A stretch of 64,000 bases of DNA from Leptospira dzoumogneensis (lineage in GTDB: Bacteria; Spirochaetota; Leptospiria; Leptospirales; Leptospiraceae). Numbering within the stretch: position 1 is the stretch's first letter; every line of letters starts with the position of its first letter. Positions 53,813 to 62,744 of the stretch are shown here, piece after piece. The position numbers and the translations under genes are program-made. The stretch is from contig NZ_RQHS01000019.1 of NCBI RefSeq assembly GCF_004770895.1, positions 496,001-560,000 of the forward strand, in the 5' to 3' direction. A model generated the notes under the pieces. It searched no databases, was not told the origin of the DNA, and saw only the letters and a list, made by a program, of their open reading frames with translations.

Positions 53813-53818
53813 TTGACA
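53813..53818 (+). promoter_or_regulatory. -35 box of the csoR-family gene
   Basis: TTGACA is a perfect sigma-70 -35 element, 34 bases before the ATG. The operator begins six bases later, so the -10 element must lie within or at the edge of the operator. Confidence 0.6.
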
Positions 53819-53824
53819 TATTGC

Positions 53825-53842
53825 TATACCATACAGGGTATA
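53825..53842. promoter_or_regulatory. Operator O1 of the CsoR-family repressor
   Basis: TATACC-ATACAG-GGTATA, a perfect six-base inverted repeat with a six-base spacer. It sits between the -35 box and the start codon of the regulator gene. It is one of three copies with the same architecture; autoregulation is inferred. Confidence 0.75.
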
Positions 53843-53846
53843 CGTT

Positions 53847-54113
53847 ATGGAATTAGATGAAATAAGAAAACAACTCACCCATAGACTGCATAGGATTAAA
53901 GGTCAATTGGACGCGCTTGAAAAAAGTTTGCATAATAAGGATGAAGATTGTGAAAAAACATTAATTCTACTCAAAGCTTCCAGCCAGGCTCTTAAAAAAT
54001 TTGGAGAAGCTTATGTTCAGGAATACATGGATAGATGTTTCTCTGAAAAAAAATCCTCCGCTTCTATTCAGAAAAACCTGAAAAAAGCAATTAAAGCCGC
54101 GTTCTCCTTATAA
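53847..54113 (+). CDS. CsoR/FrmR-family repressor, CstR-like (Cys-Tyr-Cys)
   Basis: An 88-residue all-helical repressor. LTHRLHRIKGQLDALEKSL is the family start. Aligned with M. tuberculosis CsoR (Cys36, His61, Cys65), it has Cys35, Tyr60 and Cys64: both cysteines stay but the copper-ligand His is Tyr. That is the pattern of CstR, which reacts with persulfides through its two cysteines, and not that of copper CsoR; FrmR lacks the second Cys. Sulfur sensing is inferred, not shown. Operators O1-O3 flank it, and DUF2892, TolC and RND genes follow on the same strand. Confidence 0.87.
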   Translation: MELDEIRKQLTHRLHRIKGQLDALEKSLHNKDEDCEKTLILLKASSQALKKFGEAYVQEYMDRCFSEKKSSASIQKNLKKAIKAAFSL

Positions 54114-54193
54114 TCTCCCTTTTTCACCCCTATTCGCCTTTTTGCGTTCGGAATCAGTTTTGAACGCAAAATTTATTTCGCCTCGGTTTTTTG

Positions 54194-54199
54194 TTGACT
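54194..54199 (+). promoter_or_regulatory. -35 box of the DUF2892-tolC-RND operon
   Basis: TTGACT lies five bases before operator O2, the same arrangement as in front of the regulator gene. The -10 would fall at the end of O2. Confidence 0.5.
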
Positions 54200-54204
54200 A
54201 ATCA

Positions 54205-54222
54205 TATACCCCCACGGGTATA
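54205..54222. promoter_or_regulatory. Operator O2
   Basis: TATACC-CCCACG-GGTATA. The symmetry extends to nine bases on each side (CATATACCC and GGGTATATG, 54203-54224). It overlaps the presumed promoter of the efflux operon. Confidence 0.8.
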
Positions 54223-54233
54223 TGGAGTTATTG

Positions 54234-54251
54234 CATACCTAGGGGGGTATA
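54234..54251. promoter_or_regulatory. Operator O3
   Basis: CATACC-TAGGGG-GGTATA, 29 bases after O2 and a few bases before the ATG of the DUF2892 gene. The G-run at 54242-54247 also serves as ribosome binding site, so repressor binding would block translation signals as well. Confidence 0.75.
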
Positions 54252-54255
54252 TGAT

Positions 54256-54486
54256 ATGGAGAATACAAATAATCAAAGCTGGTATTTGGAAAGGGTCTTA
54301 TTCCTGATTGCAGGGTCGTTCTCTTTGATCGGTTTGTTTATCGCGAACTTTTTTAGTCCTTGGGGGCTTCTTCTGAACCTCTTGGTCGGGGTCAATATGG
54401 TCCTTTTTTCCTCGGTAGGCTTTTGTCCGATGGCCTTCATTCTTACTAGGCTGGGCGTTCCTAAAAAATGCGGATCGGATAAATAA
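54256..54486 (+). CDS. DUF2892 (YgaP-type) inner-membrane protein
   Basis: A 76-residue protein with two hydrophobic hairpin helices: RVLFLIAGSFSLIGLFIANF and SPWGLLLNLLVGVNMVLFSSV, then GFCPMAFILTRLGVPKKCG. The S-P-W-x-L-L and GFCP residues are hallmarks of DUF2892, the membrane part of the YgaP rhodanese. Such proteins are frequent in sulfur-responsive operons. It follows O3 directly and precedes tolC by five bases. Confidence 0.87.
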   Translation: MENTNNQSWYLERVLFLIAGSFSLIGLFIANFFSPWGLLLNLLVGVNMVLFSSVGFCPMAFILTRLGVPKKCGSDK

Positions 54487-54491
54487 ATCCA

Positions 54492-55919
54492 ATGAGATAT
54501 AGATCCGCTCTATCGTTGATACTGGGTGGGGTATTCTTTCTGATACCTCTTACAAGTCACGCTTCCGATCCTAGTATGGATTTTTTCTCCGTATGGGAAA
54601 AGGTGGCCGGAAATTCCCCTTCTTTACAAACGAAAAGTTTGGAAATAGAAGCTGCGAAATCCGCAAGCGCTAGAGCGGGTTTGCATTGGTTTCCTAAATT
54701 GTATACGGATGTTCGTACTTATCAAACGAACGATCCAATCCTAAATTTTACCGGAAAACTGGGGCAAAGATCCGCAACTCAATCCGACTTTTCTACGGCG
54801 AGTAATCGATCTAATCTTTCCAATTTTTTGGATTCAAATAACCAGCTTTATCAAAATATAAATCCGAATTCGGCGAATATTTTTGCGAAAGACACCTTAA
54901 ATCATCCGGGTAGTAATATATATTCCCGCGGGACCTTGGGCCTTGAGTTCCCGGTATATGAAGGAGGTTCCGGCCAAGCTTTTAAGGAAATTAAGGATAA
55001 AGAACTTCAATCGTATGTTCTAGAATCGGAGTATTTTAGAAAAACTTTATATATTCAAACTGCTGTTTCTTTCCATTCTTTCTTAGTGTTTTCCGGCGGA
55101 GTTAAGGAGAGGGAGAAAATACTCCGTCAATTGGATTTCTTCGTGAACGCGTATAGATTAGATACGGCTGGGAATCCGATCGGTCATTCCGGTTCCCTCG
55201 CGTTAAGATCCGTTCAACTTAGGGTTTCTTCCGAGATAAAGGAGAAGGAACTATATCGAAAAGAATCCTTAGAATCGATCCGGATACTTTCGGGAGGTTT
55301 GCTGGAAGATCTTAGACCGGCGGAAACTTCTTCATCACGTTTTTATGAAGAAGTTCTACCTTTACCATCTTCTTCGTCCGAGAGACATACCGCGATCTCT
55401 AAAATTCTGGAATCTCATTCAAACATATCCAAACAAAAGGTAACAATGGAGAATTCTAAATTTCTGCCTAAGGTAGGAGTTTATGCGGAAGCATACGGAT
55501 ACAACGGGGATAGGAACTTCGCAAATTCTTATAATGCCGGAGTTTTTCTACAAATGAATCTGCTTAATCCTACTGATATAGGTTCAAAAAAAGAAGCAAT
55601 GATCCAAGCGGAAGCGGCAGAAACAAAAGCCAAAGAAGCAAGATTGAAAGAAAACTCCGAGTTCAAGATCCTTTTAGAAAAGGAAAGAGTATTGTCTGAA
55701 AATAGAAAAGATTCCGAACAATCCTACCGGATACAATATGAACAACTTCTTCTTTCTCAAACATTATTCAAAAGAGGAAATATTCCCGCCTCAAGTTTGG
55801 CGGAAAGTTTCTCAAGAACCTCCGACGCCTTATCCAGGAAAGAGTTTATGGATTTGGAATATTTAAGAACGAGAGCTCAGCTCATCCTTTATTCCGAGGA
55901 AAACAATGAAGGAAAATAA
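54492..55919 (+). CDS. TolC-family outer-membrane channel
   Basis: A 475-residue protein with a signal peptide ending at HAS (SLILGGVFFLIPLTSHAS). It has the TolC repeat structure of long helices, including GLHWFPKLYTDVRTYQTND, GLEFPVYEGGSGQAFKEI and KVTMENSKFLPKVGVYAEAYGYNG. It forms the outer-membrane duct for an RND pump. Its end overlaps the RND gene by 14 bases, indicating coupled translation. Confidence 0.9.
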   Translation: MRYRSALSLILGGVFFLIPLTSHASDPSMDFFSVWEKVAGNSPSLQTKSLEIEAAKSASARAGLHWFPKLYTDVRTYQTNDPILNFTGKLGQRSATQSDFSTASNRSNLSNFLDSNNQLYQNINPNSANIFAKDTLNHPGSNIYSRGTLGLEFPVYEGGSGQAFKEIKDKELQSYVLESEYFRKTLYIQTAVSFHSFLVFSGGVKEREKILRQLDFFVNAYRLDTAGNPIGHSGSLALRSVQLRVSSEIKEKELYRKESLESIRILSGGLLEDLRPAETSSSRFYEEVLPLPSSSSERHTAISKILESHSNISKQKVTMENSKFLPKVGVYAEAYGYNGDRNFANSYNAGVFLQMNLLNPTDIGSKKEAMIQAEAAETKAKEARLKENSEFKILLEKERVLSENRKDSEQSYRIQYEQLLLSQTLFKRGNIPASSLAESFSRTSDALSRKEFMDLEYLRTRAQLILYSEENNEGK

Positions 55920-58900
55920 TAAACAAACACAGACCGAAGGTTTCGCAGGAATACTAGCGGGAAAATTTATCGGTTCGAAACTGACTCCTATTTTTGCAAT
56001 AGTGAGCATCCTTGCGGGAATTTTATCAGTATATCTAACTCCGAAAGAAGAAGAGCCTCAGATCTCAGTTCCTATGGTGGATATCTCGTTCTTTTCTCCT
56101 CAATATTCGGCGAACGAGATGGAAAGAAAAATTACTGAACCGGTGGAAAGATCCGTATGGGGTTTGGAAGGAGTCGAATATGTTTATTCCGCAACCAGAG
56201 ATCATCAATCTTTGATCACTGTCCGATTTAAGGTGGGAGAACCTTTAGAGCCTTCTTTAGTCAAGATCCATCATAAAATTTTAGAGATCAAAAACCAACT
56301 TCCTCCGAATACTTCTGATCCATCGGTAAATTCTTATACGATTGATGATGTTCCTTTTTTAGCCCTTACTTTCAGTTCTACTGATACGGACGATTATTCT
56401 CTTCGTAATTTGGTATCTCCTTTGGCTAGAGAATTATCTTCTACTCCCGATCTTTCCAAAGTGGAATTATTGGGAGGAAGAAAAAGATCGGTTCGAGTAA
56501 TCGCAAATCCGCAACGAATGAAAGAGTTCGGTATAGATTTTATCCAAATGGCCGAAAGTCTTCAGGCAAATTCTTCCGATTTTCCGGCGGGGAAAAACTG
56601 GGGAATAAAAAACGTCTACGATATAGAGATCGGTTCCTCGATCCGAAATACGGATGATCTGAAAAAGATCCCTATTAAACAAAGCTGGGGAAGAGTCGTT
56701 AAGCTGGGGGATATAGCTCAGGTATACGAAGGACCTCAGGAGAGAAGCAGACAATCTTTCTTCTTTCAAAAAGAAAACCCTGAAATAGGAGAGAATGCTG
56801 TTACGATCGTATTTTCAAAAAGAAAGGGAACTAACGTAGAAGAATTATCTAGGATCATCCGAGAACGTGCAGACGAATTTAGAAAAGATCTTCCGAGCGG
56901 AATTAAACTCAGTGTGATCCGCGACTATGGAAAAACGGCAGGAATAAAATCAAAGGAACTGATAGAACATCTTCTTATTGCGACTATTTCCGTTTCCGTT
57001 TTGATCGCTTTATGGATGGGGATCCGAGCTTCCTTCGTAGTATTCGTAGCGATCCCGGTCACTTTAGCTCTTACATTAGCGATTTATTATTTTCTGGATT
57101 ACACTCTGAATCGAGTTACCCTATTCGCACTGATTTTCTCGATAGGTATACTCGTAGATGATGCAATCGTCGTAGTCGAGAATATAGAAAGGCATCTTGC
57201 ATTTCCCGGAAATAAGGGGAAGATCAGATCCATCATAGATGCAGTTTCGGAAGTAGGAAATCCAACCATATTGGCAACCTTCACAGTGATTGCAGCGATA
57301 CTGCCTATGGCATTCGTGCGCGGTTTGATGGGACCTTATATGAAACCGATCCCTGTCGGAGCCAGTCTTGCTATGCTTCTTTCCTTATTGGTAGCCTTTT
57401 CAGTCATTCCTTGGATCAGTTTAAGGATTTTGAAAGAACATACCGGGACTGCAGCGAAACAGAAAATTTCACGTTTGGATGCGATCTATCTCAGGATTGC
57501 TGGATGGCTTTTAGGATCTAAATCAAACCTTATAAAAATGATCCTTCTGATCATTGCATTATTTGTCGTTTCAGTTTCCTTAGTGGCATTTAAAGCGGTG
57601 AAAGTGAAGATGTTACCTTTTGACGATAAGGACGAATTTCAGATCATATTGGATTTTGATCCTAGGACTCCTCTTTCCAAAACCGTAGAATTAAGTTCCG
57701 AACTTGCAAAATCGATTTTGAAGGAAAAAAATGTGGAGAAGGTCCAAATATTCGCAGGAGAGCCCGCTCCCTTCTCCTTTTCCGGAATGGTAAAGCATAC
57801 TTTTTTGAGAAGAGAGGAATGGAAATCGGATCTTCATATAGTTTTAAAAGACAAAGATTCCAGAAAGAAAAAGAGTCACGAGATCATAGAATCTATTCGT
57901 CCTATTTTAAAAAAATATAATAAAGAAAATTCCGTACTTAGCAAGGTGCTGGAGATCCCGCCTGGGCCTCCGGTACTTTCTACCTTGGTCGTAGAAATAT
58001 ACGGGCCGACTGAAAAAGAAAGGATCAAAGTTGCCGAAGAGATCCGTTCGATTGCGGAAGCCCAGGAAGGAATTGTAGATCTGGATTCCAGTCTTTCTGA
58101 GATCAGGCCTAAGATAAGATATCCTTACAGATTTGATAAAGGAGGACTTGTTGGAATTCCTTCTTCCGTTATGGCAAGGAACACTGGATTGTTTTTCGGA
58201 GAAACTCCTGTATTCATTCTATCCGAGTCGGAACATCCGGAAGATATTTCGGTAGATTTGTCCGTTCCGAATGAATTTAGATCTTCACATTCTCCATTTT
58301 CCAGTTGGGATCTATCCTCTCAATTTTCAGGATCCGTTTCCCCTAAAAATTTAGTCGGAGAAGGAGAAAGAATTTCTTCAAAAGTACTTCATCGAAAAAA
58401 TCTAAAACCTTTGGAATATGTGACTGCGGAGTTTTCCGGAAAAGAAGAAGCTCCGGTTTACGGAATTCTTTCTTTGAGTCCTAAAATCCAATATCCGATC
58501 TATACTTCCGAGGTGCCATGGAATACAAAACATCCGGTTATAAAATGGGACGGAGAGTGGTTCATAACGTATGAGGTCTTTCGTGATCTAGGCGGGGCGT
58601 TTGCAGTTGTGATGATCTTGATCTATGTTTTGGTACTTGGCTGGTTCCAAGATTATAAACTTCCGATCATTATCATGGCGCCGATACCGATTTCTCTTAT
58701 AGGTATTATTCCGGGGCATTTAGTCTCCGGAGCTTATTTTACGGCAACGTCTATGATTGGATTTATTGCCGGAGCTGGGATCATAGTTCGAAACTCGATC
58801 ATTTTAGTGGATTTTATTCAAGCCGAGATCGAAGCGGGAAAGGATCTAAAAAGAGCGGTCTTAGATGCCGGAGTGGTTCGTTTTCGACCTATGTTTTTGA

Positions 58901-59058
58901 CTGCGGCTGCGGTGATAGTCGGATCTTCCGTAATGTTATTCGATCCGATTTTTCAAGGCCTGGCAGTGTCCTTAATTTTCGGAGAAATTGCGGCGACAGT
59001 GCTGAGTAGGTTCGTCGTTCCTGCGTTTTACTTTTGGTTTTCTGGAAGAAGAGGATGA
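55906..59058 (+). CDS. RND-family efflux permease (AcrB/HAE type)
   Basis: A 1050-residue RND transporter with two repeats of six helices and two large periplasmic loops. Helix 1 is LTPIFAIVSILAGILSVYLT; the proton-relay aspartates lie in FSIGILVDDAIVVVENIERH (the DD pair); the helix 10 region reads GAGIIVRNSIILVDF, with Arg where AcrB has Lys940. The heavy-metal (CusA) signature is not obvious; the substrate is unknown. No periplasmic adaptor (MFP) gene is next to tolC or RND, which such tripartite pumps need. Expression is probably controlled by the CstR-like repressor through O2 and O3. Confidence 0.93.
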   Translation: MKENNKQTQTEGFAGILAGKFIGSKLTPIFAIVSILAGILSVYLTPKEEEPQISVPMVDISFFSPQYSANEMERKITEPVERSVWGLEGVEYVYSATRDHQSLITVRFKVGEPLEPSLVKIHHKILEIKNQLPPNTSDPSVNSYTIDDVPFLALTFSSTDTDDYSLRNLVSPLARELSSTPDLSKVELLGGRKRSVRVIANPQRMKEFGIDFIQMAESLQANSSDFPAGKNWGIKNVYDIEIGSSIRNTDDLKKIPIKQSWGRVVKLGDIAQVYEGPQERSRQSFFFQKENPEIGENAVTIVFSKRKGTNVEELSRIIRERADEFRKDLPSGIKLSVIRDYGKTAGIKSKELIEHLLIATISVSVLIALWMGIRASFVVFVAIPVTLALTLAIYYFLDYTLNRVTLFALIFSIGILVDDAIVVVENIERHLAFPGNKGKIRSIIDAVSEVGNPTILATFTVIAAILPMAFVRGLMGPYMKPIPVGASLAMLLSLLVAFSVIPWISLRILKEHTGTAAKQKISRLDAIYLRIAGWLLGSKSNLIKMILLIIALFVVSVSLVAFKAVKVKMLPFDDKDEFQIILDFDPRTPLSKTVELSSELAKSILKEKNVEKVQIFAGEPAPFSFSGMVKHTFLRREEWKSDLHIVLKDKDSRKKKSHEIIESIRPILKKYNKENSVLSKVLEIPPGPPVLSTLVVEIYGPTEKERIKVAEEIRSIAEAQEGIVDLDSSLSEIRPKIRYPYRFDKGGLVGIPSSVMARNTGLFFGETPVFILSESEHPEDISVDLSVPNEFRSSHSPFSSWDLSSQFSGSVSPKNLVGEGERISSKVLHRKNLKPLEYVTAEFSGKEEAPVYGILSLSPKIQYPIYTSEVPWNTKHPVIKWDGEWFITYEVFRDLGGAFAVVMILIYVLVLGWFQDYKLPIIIMAPIPISLIGIIPGHLVSGAYFTATSMIGFIAGAGIIVRNSIILVDFIQAEIEAGKDLKRAVLDAGVVRFRPMFLTAAAVIVGSSVMLFDPIFQGLAVSLIFGEIAATVLSRFVVPAFYFWFSGRRG

Positions 59059-59061
59059 TTT

Positions 59062-59283
59062 TGCCGAAGAAGGACTCGCCTCTACGCAACGAAACTTCTA
59101 TTGGGACTCGACCGCTACACAGTTTCGCATCCTGCAAAACTTGGTTCCGCGGCGTGTCTCACTGGCCTCAGCACATCCTGTGCTTCAGGCGCAAAAATGT
59201 ACGCTCCCTATGGGTCGCTATTTTTGCTTTCCAGTTCGACCGTTCGAGTCCCTTGGATCTATTTTAATATTAGTGAAATTTTA
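59062..59283. repeat. Hairpin-rich element with a partial copy of the tRNA-Leu 3' end
   Basis: TGCCGAAGAAGGACTCG (59062-59078) repeats the tRNA-Leu 3' end (59284-59301) with one base missing. Between the copies are three stem-loops: 59122-59140 (GTTTcGCA/TGCaAAAC), 59165-59190 (GCCTcAGCACA/TGTGCTtcAGGC), both with CATCCTG in the tip, and 59191-59227 (GCAAAAAT/ATTTTTGC). T-arm-like GGGACTCGA occurs at 59103-59111 and, inverted, at 59243-59251. There is no integrase or reading frame that convinces. It may be a decayed tandem tRNA copy or a mobile palindromic element. Confidence 0.6.
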
Positions 59284-59365
<82 letters not shown>

Positions 59366-59481
59366 TAGTGGTTGGAGGGATTTGTTTCCCTACGGATAAT
59401 TTTGCCTTTAGGGACTTTCCGTCAGCTTATTTTTGGAATTCATTGACACGATAATTAAGAGGAAAGTAGGGTCAGGATAGA

Positions 59482-60063
59482 ATGAAAGAAGAACGCAAAA
59501 CTTCGGAGACGGACATCAAACTCTCCCTGAATATTCGGGGTACAGGTAATTATAAATTCGATACTCAAATTCCGTTCTTCGAGCATATGCTTTCCCATGT
59601 TTCTAAACATGGTCTTCTGGATATCGATCTATGGCTGCGAGGCGACATAGAAATCGATTGCCATCATAGCGTCGAGGACACCGCGATCCTTCTTGGTGCA
59701 ACTCTTCACAAGCAGTTGGGAGACAAGGCCGGTATCAGAAGATACGGTCATTACACTCTTCCAATGGACGAGGTTCTTACCACTGTTGCTGTGGACTTGG
59801 GCGGTAGATATTATTACAAATATACCGGTCCTGAACTTGTGGGCAAGTTCGGGATTTACGATGCAGAGCTGTCGTTGGAATTCCTACAGAAGTTCGCTTT
59901 GAATGCGAAGATGAATCTTCACGTTCATGTTCATTACGGAGAAAACCGTCACCATATTCATGAATCCATTTTTAAAGCTTTCGGTAAGGCTTTGAGAATG
60001 GCGATTGAGATAGATCCCGCTGCGGGCGGAGCAATTCCTTCTACAAAGGGTGTTTTGGAATGA
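59482..60063 (+). CDS. hisB: Imidazoleglycerol-phosphate dehydratase
   Basis: A 193-residue monofunctional HisB (dehydratase only). The metal-binding motifs are [48 protein letters not shown] and the ending PSTKGVLE. It makes imidazole acetol phosphate in histidine synthesis. It overlaps hisH by four bases. Confidence 0.97.
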   Translation: MKEERKTSETDIKLSLNIRGTGNYKFDTQIPFFEHMLSHVSKHGLLDIDLWLRGDIEIDCHHSVEDTAILLGATLHKQLGDKAGIRRYGHYTLPMDEVLTTVAVDLGGRYYYKYTGPELVGKFGIYDAELSLEFLQKFALNAKMNLHVHVHYGENRHHIHESIFKAFGKALRMAIEIDPAAGGAIPSTKGVLE

Positions 60064-60692
60064 TAGCCGTTCTTGATTATGGAATGGGGAATATTCACTC
60101 CTGCTTAAAAGCGATCTCACTCTTCACTAAAGATTTTTCTTATACTAAGGAGCCGTCCGTTTTGAAGCAGGCGGATGCGATCATTCTTCCCGGTGACGGC
60201 CATTTTGATAAAGCGATGAAAAATCTGAACGAGTCAGGTTTGAGAACTTTTATAGATGATCACGTAAAAGCGGGAAAACCTTTGTTCGGGATCTGTATCG
60301 GTTTTCAAATTTTGTTCGAAGATTCCGACGAAGTAATTTCCGGAAATAAGAATGCGACTGTTCCCGGACTAGGTTATGTCAAAGGTAAGATCCGCAAGTT
60401 TAAGGGAAAAAACTATAAAGTCCCTCATATCGGTTGGAATAAATTATATAAAAGAAATCCTTCTAAGAGTAATTTATTGAAAAATTTAGAAGACGAATCC
60501 TTCGCTTATTTTATACACTCCTACCGTCCCGTTGGAGTGGAGAGTTCCGCGATCACAGGTTTCTGCGATTATTATGGGGAGAAGTTCCCGGCAGTGGTTG
60601 AGAAAGGAAACGTTTTTGGAACACAATTCCATCCTGAAAAATCCCATTCCTTCGGTCTAAAGATTCTGGAGAACTTTATTCAATCCTTATGA
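60060..60692 (+). CDS. hisH: Imidazole glycerol phosphate synthase, glutaminase subunit
   Basis: A 210-residue class I glutamine amidotransferase. It has [26 protein letters not shown], the nucleophile in [11 protein letters not shown] (GxCxG), and the His-Glu pair in [10 protein letters not shown]. It delivers ammonia to HisF, which is not in this window. It overlaps both hisB and hisA by four bases. Confidence 0.95.
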   Translation: MIAVLDYGMGNIHSCLKAISLFTKDFSYTKEPSVLKQADAIILPGDGHFDKAMKNLNESGLRTFIDDHVKAGKPLFGICIGFQILFEDSDEVISGNKNATVPGLGYVKGKIRKFKGKNYKVPHIGWNKLYKRNPSKSNLLKNLEDESFAYFIHSYRPVGVESSAITGFCDYYGEKFPAVVEKGNVFGTQFHPEKSHSFGLKILENFIQSL

Positions 60693-61423
60693 TTTTAATT
60701 CCAGCCATTGACTTGTTGGATAATTGCGCCGTTAGATTATTCAAAGGCAATTACGACGAAAAAACGATCTACTCTACAGAGCCTTGGAAACTTGCAGAAG
60801 GTTTCGAAAGAAACGGTGCTACTCTCTTACATCTTGTGGACCTGAACGGCGCAAGAAACCAGATCGGGATCAATACGGAATCTATTTCAAAAATTCGTAA
60901 ATCTTCTAAACTTAAGATCCAATTAGGAGGCGGTATTAGAGATAAAGAGAAGTTAGAATATTACGATTCTATCGGTATCGACCGTTTCATCCTAGGAACA
61001 GCGGCCGTTAATAATCCTGAACTTCTGGATTTTGCTCTCAAAAAATACGGAGAAGATAGGATCGTAGTGGCGGTAGATGCCAGAGACGGTATAGTCAAAA
61101 TTGCAGGCTGGGAAGTGGACTCGGGTGTGAAATATCTGGACCTTCTGGAAAAAATGCAACAAGCAGGCATCCGTAATATTATTTTCACGGATATCGCCCA
61201 AGATGGAACTTTGGCGGGTCCAAACCTTAACGCATATAAGGAAATTTTAAGCAGATATAATTTTCAAGTAATTGCATCCGGTGGTATTTCTTCTTTGAAA
61301 GATATCATGGCATTATCCTCATTAGGGACCTCCGTTCCGATGTATGGAGTGATTACCGGAAAGGCTCTATACGAAGGTAAAATAGATCTTGCCGAAGCGA
61401 TCACTAGCTTGGGCTCCGATTAA
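60689..61423 (+). CDS. hisA: ProFAR isomerase
   Basis: A 244-residue (beta/alpha)8-barrel enzyme that isomerises 5'-ProFAR to PRFAR. It starts [20 protein letters not shown], has [36 protein letters not shown] with the catalytic Asp, [14 protein letters not shown] and [12 protein letters not shown]. It is the third gene of hisBHA. Confidence 0.95.
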   Translation: MILIPAIDLLDNCAVRLFKGNYDEKTIYSTEPWKLAEGFERNGATLLHLVDLNGARNQIGINTESISKIRKSSKLKIQLGGGIRDKEKLEYYDSIGIDRFILGTAAVNNPELLDFALKKYGEDRIVVAVDARDGIVKIAGWEVDSGVKYLDLLEKMQQAGIRNIIFTDIAQDGTLAGPNLNAYKEILSRYNFQVIASGGISSLKDIMALSSLGTSVPMYGVITGKALYEGKIDLAEAITSLGSD

Positions 61424-61518
61424 TTTTTAATTCCTTTTTATAAGTACATATCCGCATATTTTTTCTTTCCTTATGCCTTCCAGGTATGTAAAAAGGTATT
61501 TTGTAATCGGAGTCCCGA

Positions 61519-62736
61519 ATGAAAAAATTGTCCCCTAGCTCTATTCTTGCCGTAATTTCCGGTGTCGCGGCGTTTATCTCGTTCTTATTGATCAGAAAAT
61601 ATTTCGGCGGCGAAACTGCGGACGGACTAGCACAATCACTTTGTGATGCAGTCAGTGAATCAGGTTCTTGTTCTAAGGTTTCCGAAAGCAGCATCTCTGC
61701 GATCAGGAACGTTCCTTGGTTGGGAGATCTTCCGATCGCTCTTTTCGGATTTTCATTTTACGGATTTGTTACATACCTTTTTGTAAGATCTGAAAAAAGC
61801 CCTGAAAACAAAGAAGGGTACCTTCTTCTTTCCTTTTACATTTTGCTTGTAGCATTGGTGGTTGATCTTGGATTATTCTCCGCTTCCGTATTTTATATAG
61901 ATGCGATTTGCGGACTTTGTGCGGTTACTTGGATCTCTACTTTGATCTTGGTTGCAGGGACCTTCTTCCAAATTAAGGATTATAAGGACAAATCTTTGAA
62001 AAAAGCATTCGGCATCTTTCAATTGGAAGGCTTAAATACTTACATAGTTGTTCTATTGTTCCTAGCCGCGGGCCAAATCGGAGGAAAATCTTTCCATGAT
62101 TCTTTAGTGGAAGGGGAGCATACTGGTGTCGCTCAGATCCAAAAACAATTGGCAGATTACGAAAAAGCTCAGTTAGTTTCCATTGATCTACAAGGTTCTT
62201 CCATACAAGGAGATCCTAATGCACCGATCACGATCGTTAAGTTTGCCGACTTCAATTGTGGTCACTGTATGGATACTTCTCATATTTTGAAAAGAGTTTT
62301 GAGAGATTATCCGGGATTAGTAAAGATCGTTTATAAAAATTTCCCATTGGATGCGAATTGTAACCGATTGGTGCAATCTCCTCGTCCTGATGCTAGTTCT
62401 TGTGTTGCAGCATCCGCAGCTATTTGCGCGGATAAACAAAATAAATTCCCTGCGGTTTACGAAGGACTTTATAGAAACACTGAGAACCGTATTGCTCACT
62501 CTCCTGCTTCCGTGTTGAGCTTAGCGCAGCAAGAAGGTTTGGATATGAATCAGTTCCGTGCATGTTTGTCTTCTCCTGCGGTCCGTAATCAGATCAATAA
62601 AGAAGTGGATGATGCTGAAAAGGTAGAGATCCACAGCACACCTAGCTTATTTATTAATAATAAACCGATCCAAAGTGGAACTCCTAAAGAAGCTTTCTTA
62701 AGAGCTTTGATCGAAAGTTTAATTAAGAAGGTCTGA
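61519..62736 (+). CDS. VKOR-DsbA fusion, disulfide-forming membrane enzyme
   Basis: A 405-residue fusion. The first half is a vitamin K epoxide reductase domain with four to five helices, loop cysteines in LCDAVSESGSCSKV and the quinone-side pair CGLC (AICGLCAVTWIS). The second half is a periplasmic DsbA-like thioredoxin domain: APITIVKFADFNCGHCMDTS with CGHC, a helical insert and the cis-Pro in STPSLFINNKPI. It should oxidise exported proteins and pass electrons to quinone, replacing DsbA/DsbB. GGAG lies six bases before ATG 61519. A separate GTG gene follows by eight bases. Confidence 0.93.
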   Translation: MKKLSPSSILAVISGVAAFISFLLIRKYFGGETADGLAQSLCDAVSESGSCSKVSESSISAIRNVPWLGDLPIALFGFSFYGFVTYLFVRSEKSPENKEGYLLLSFYILLVALVVDLGLFSASVFYIDAICGLCAVTWISTLILVAGTFFQIKDYKDKSLKKAFGIFQLEGLNTYIVVLLFLAAGQIGGKSFHDSLVEGEHTGVAQIQKQLADYEKAQLVSIDLQGSSIQGDPNAPITIVKFADFNCGHCMDTSHILKRVLRDYPGLVKIVYKNFPLDANCNRLVQSPRPDASSCVAASAAICADKQNKFPAVYEGLYRNTENRIAHSPASVLSLAQQEGLDMNQFRACLSSPAVRNQINKEVDDAEKVEIHSTPSLFINNKPIQSGTPKEAFLRALIESLIKKV

Positions 62737-62744
62737 GGTTTTAA

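Noticed and set aside
53007..53819. Longer version of the lipoprotein starting at 53819
   Set aside because: It would begin within one base of the TTGACA box of the divergent regulator gene and bury the lipoprotein signal.
53847..54113. Copper-sensing CsoR
   Set aside because: The His ligand is Tyr and no copper ATPase or CopZ gene is nearby; a CstR-like role fits better, though copper cannot be excluded.
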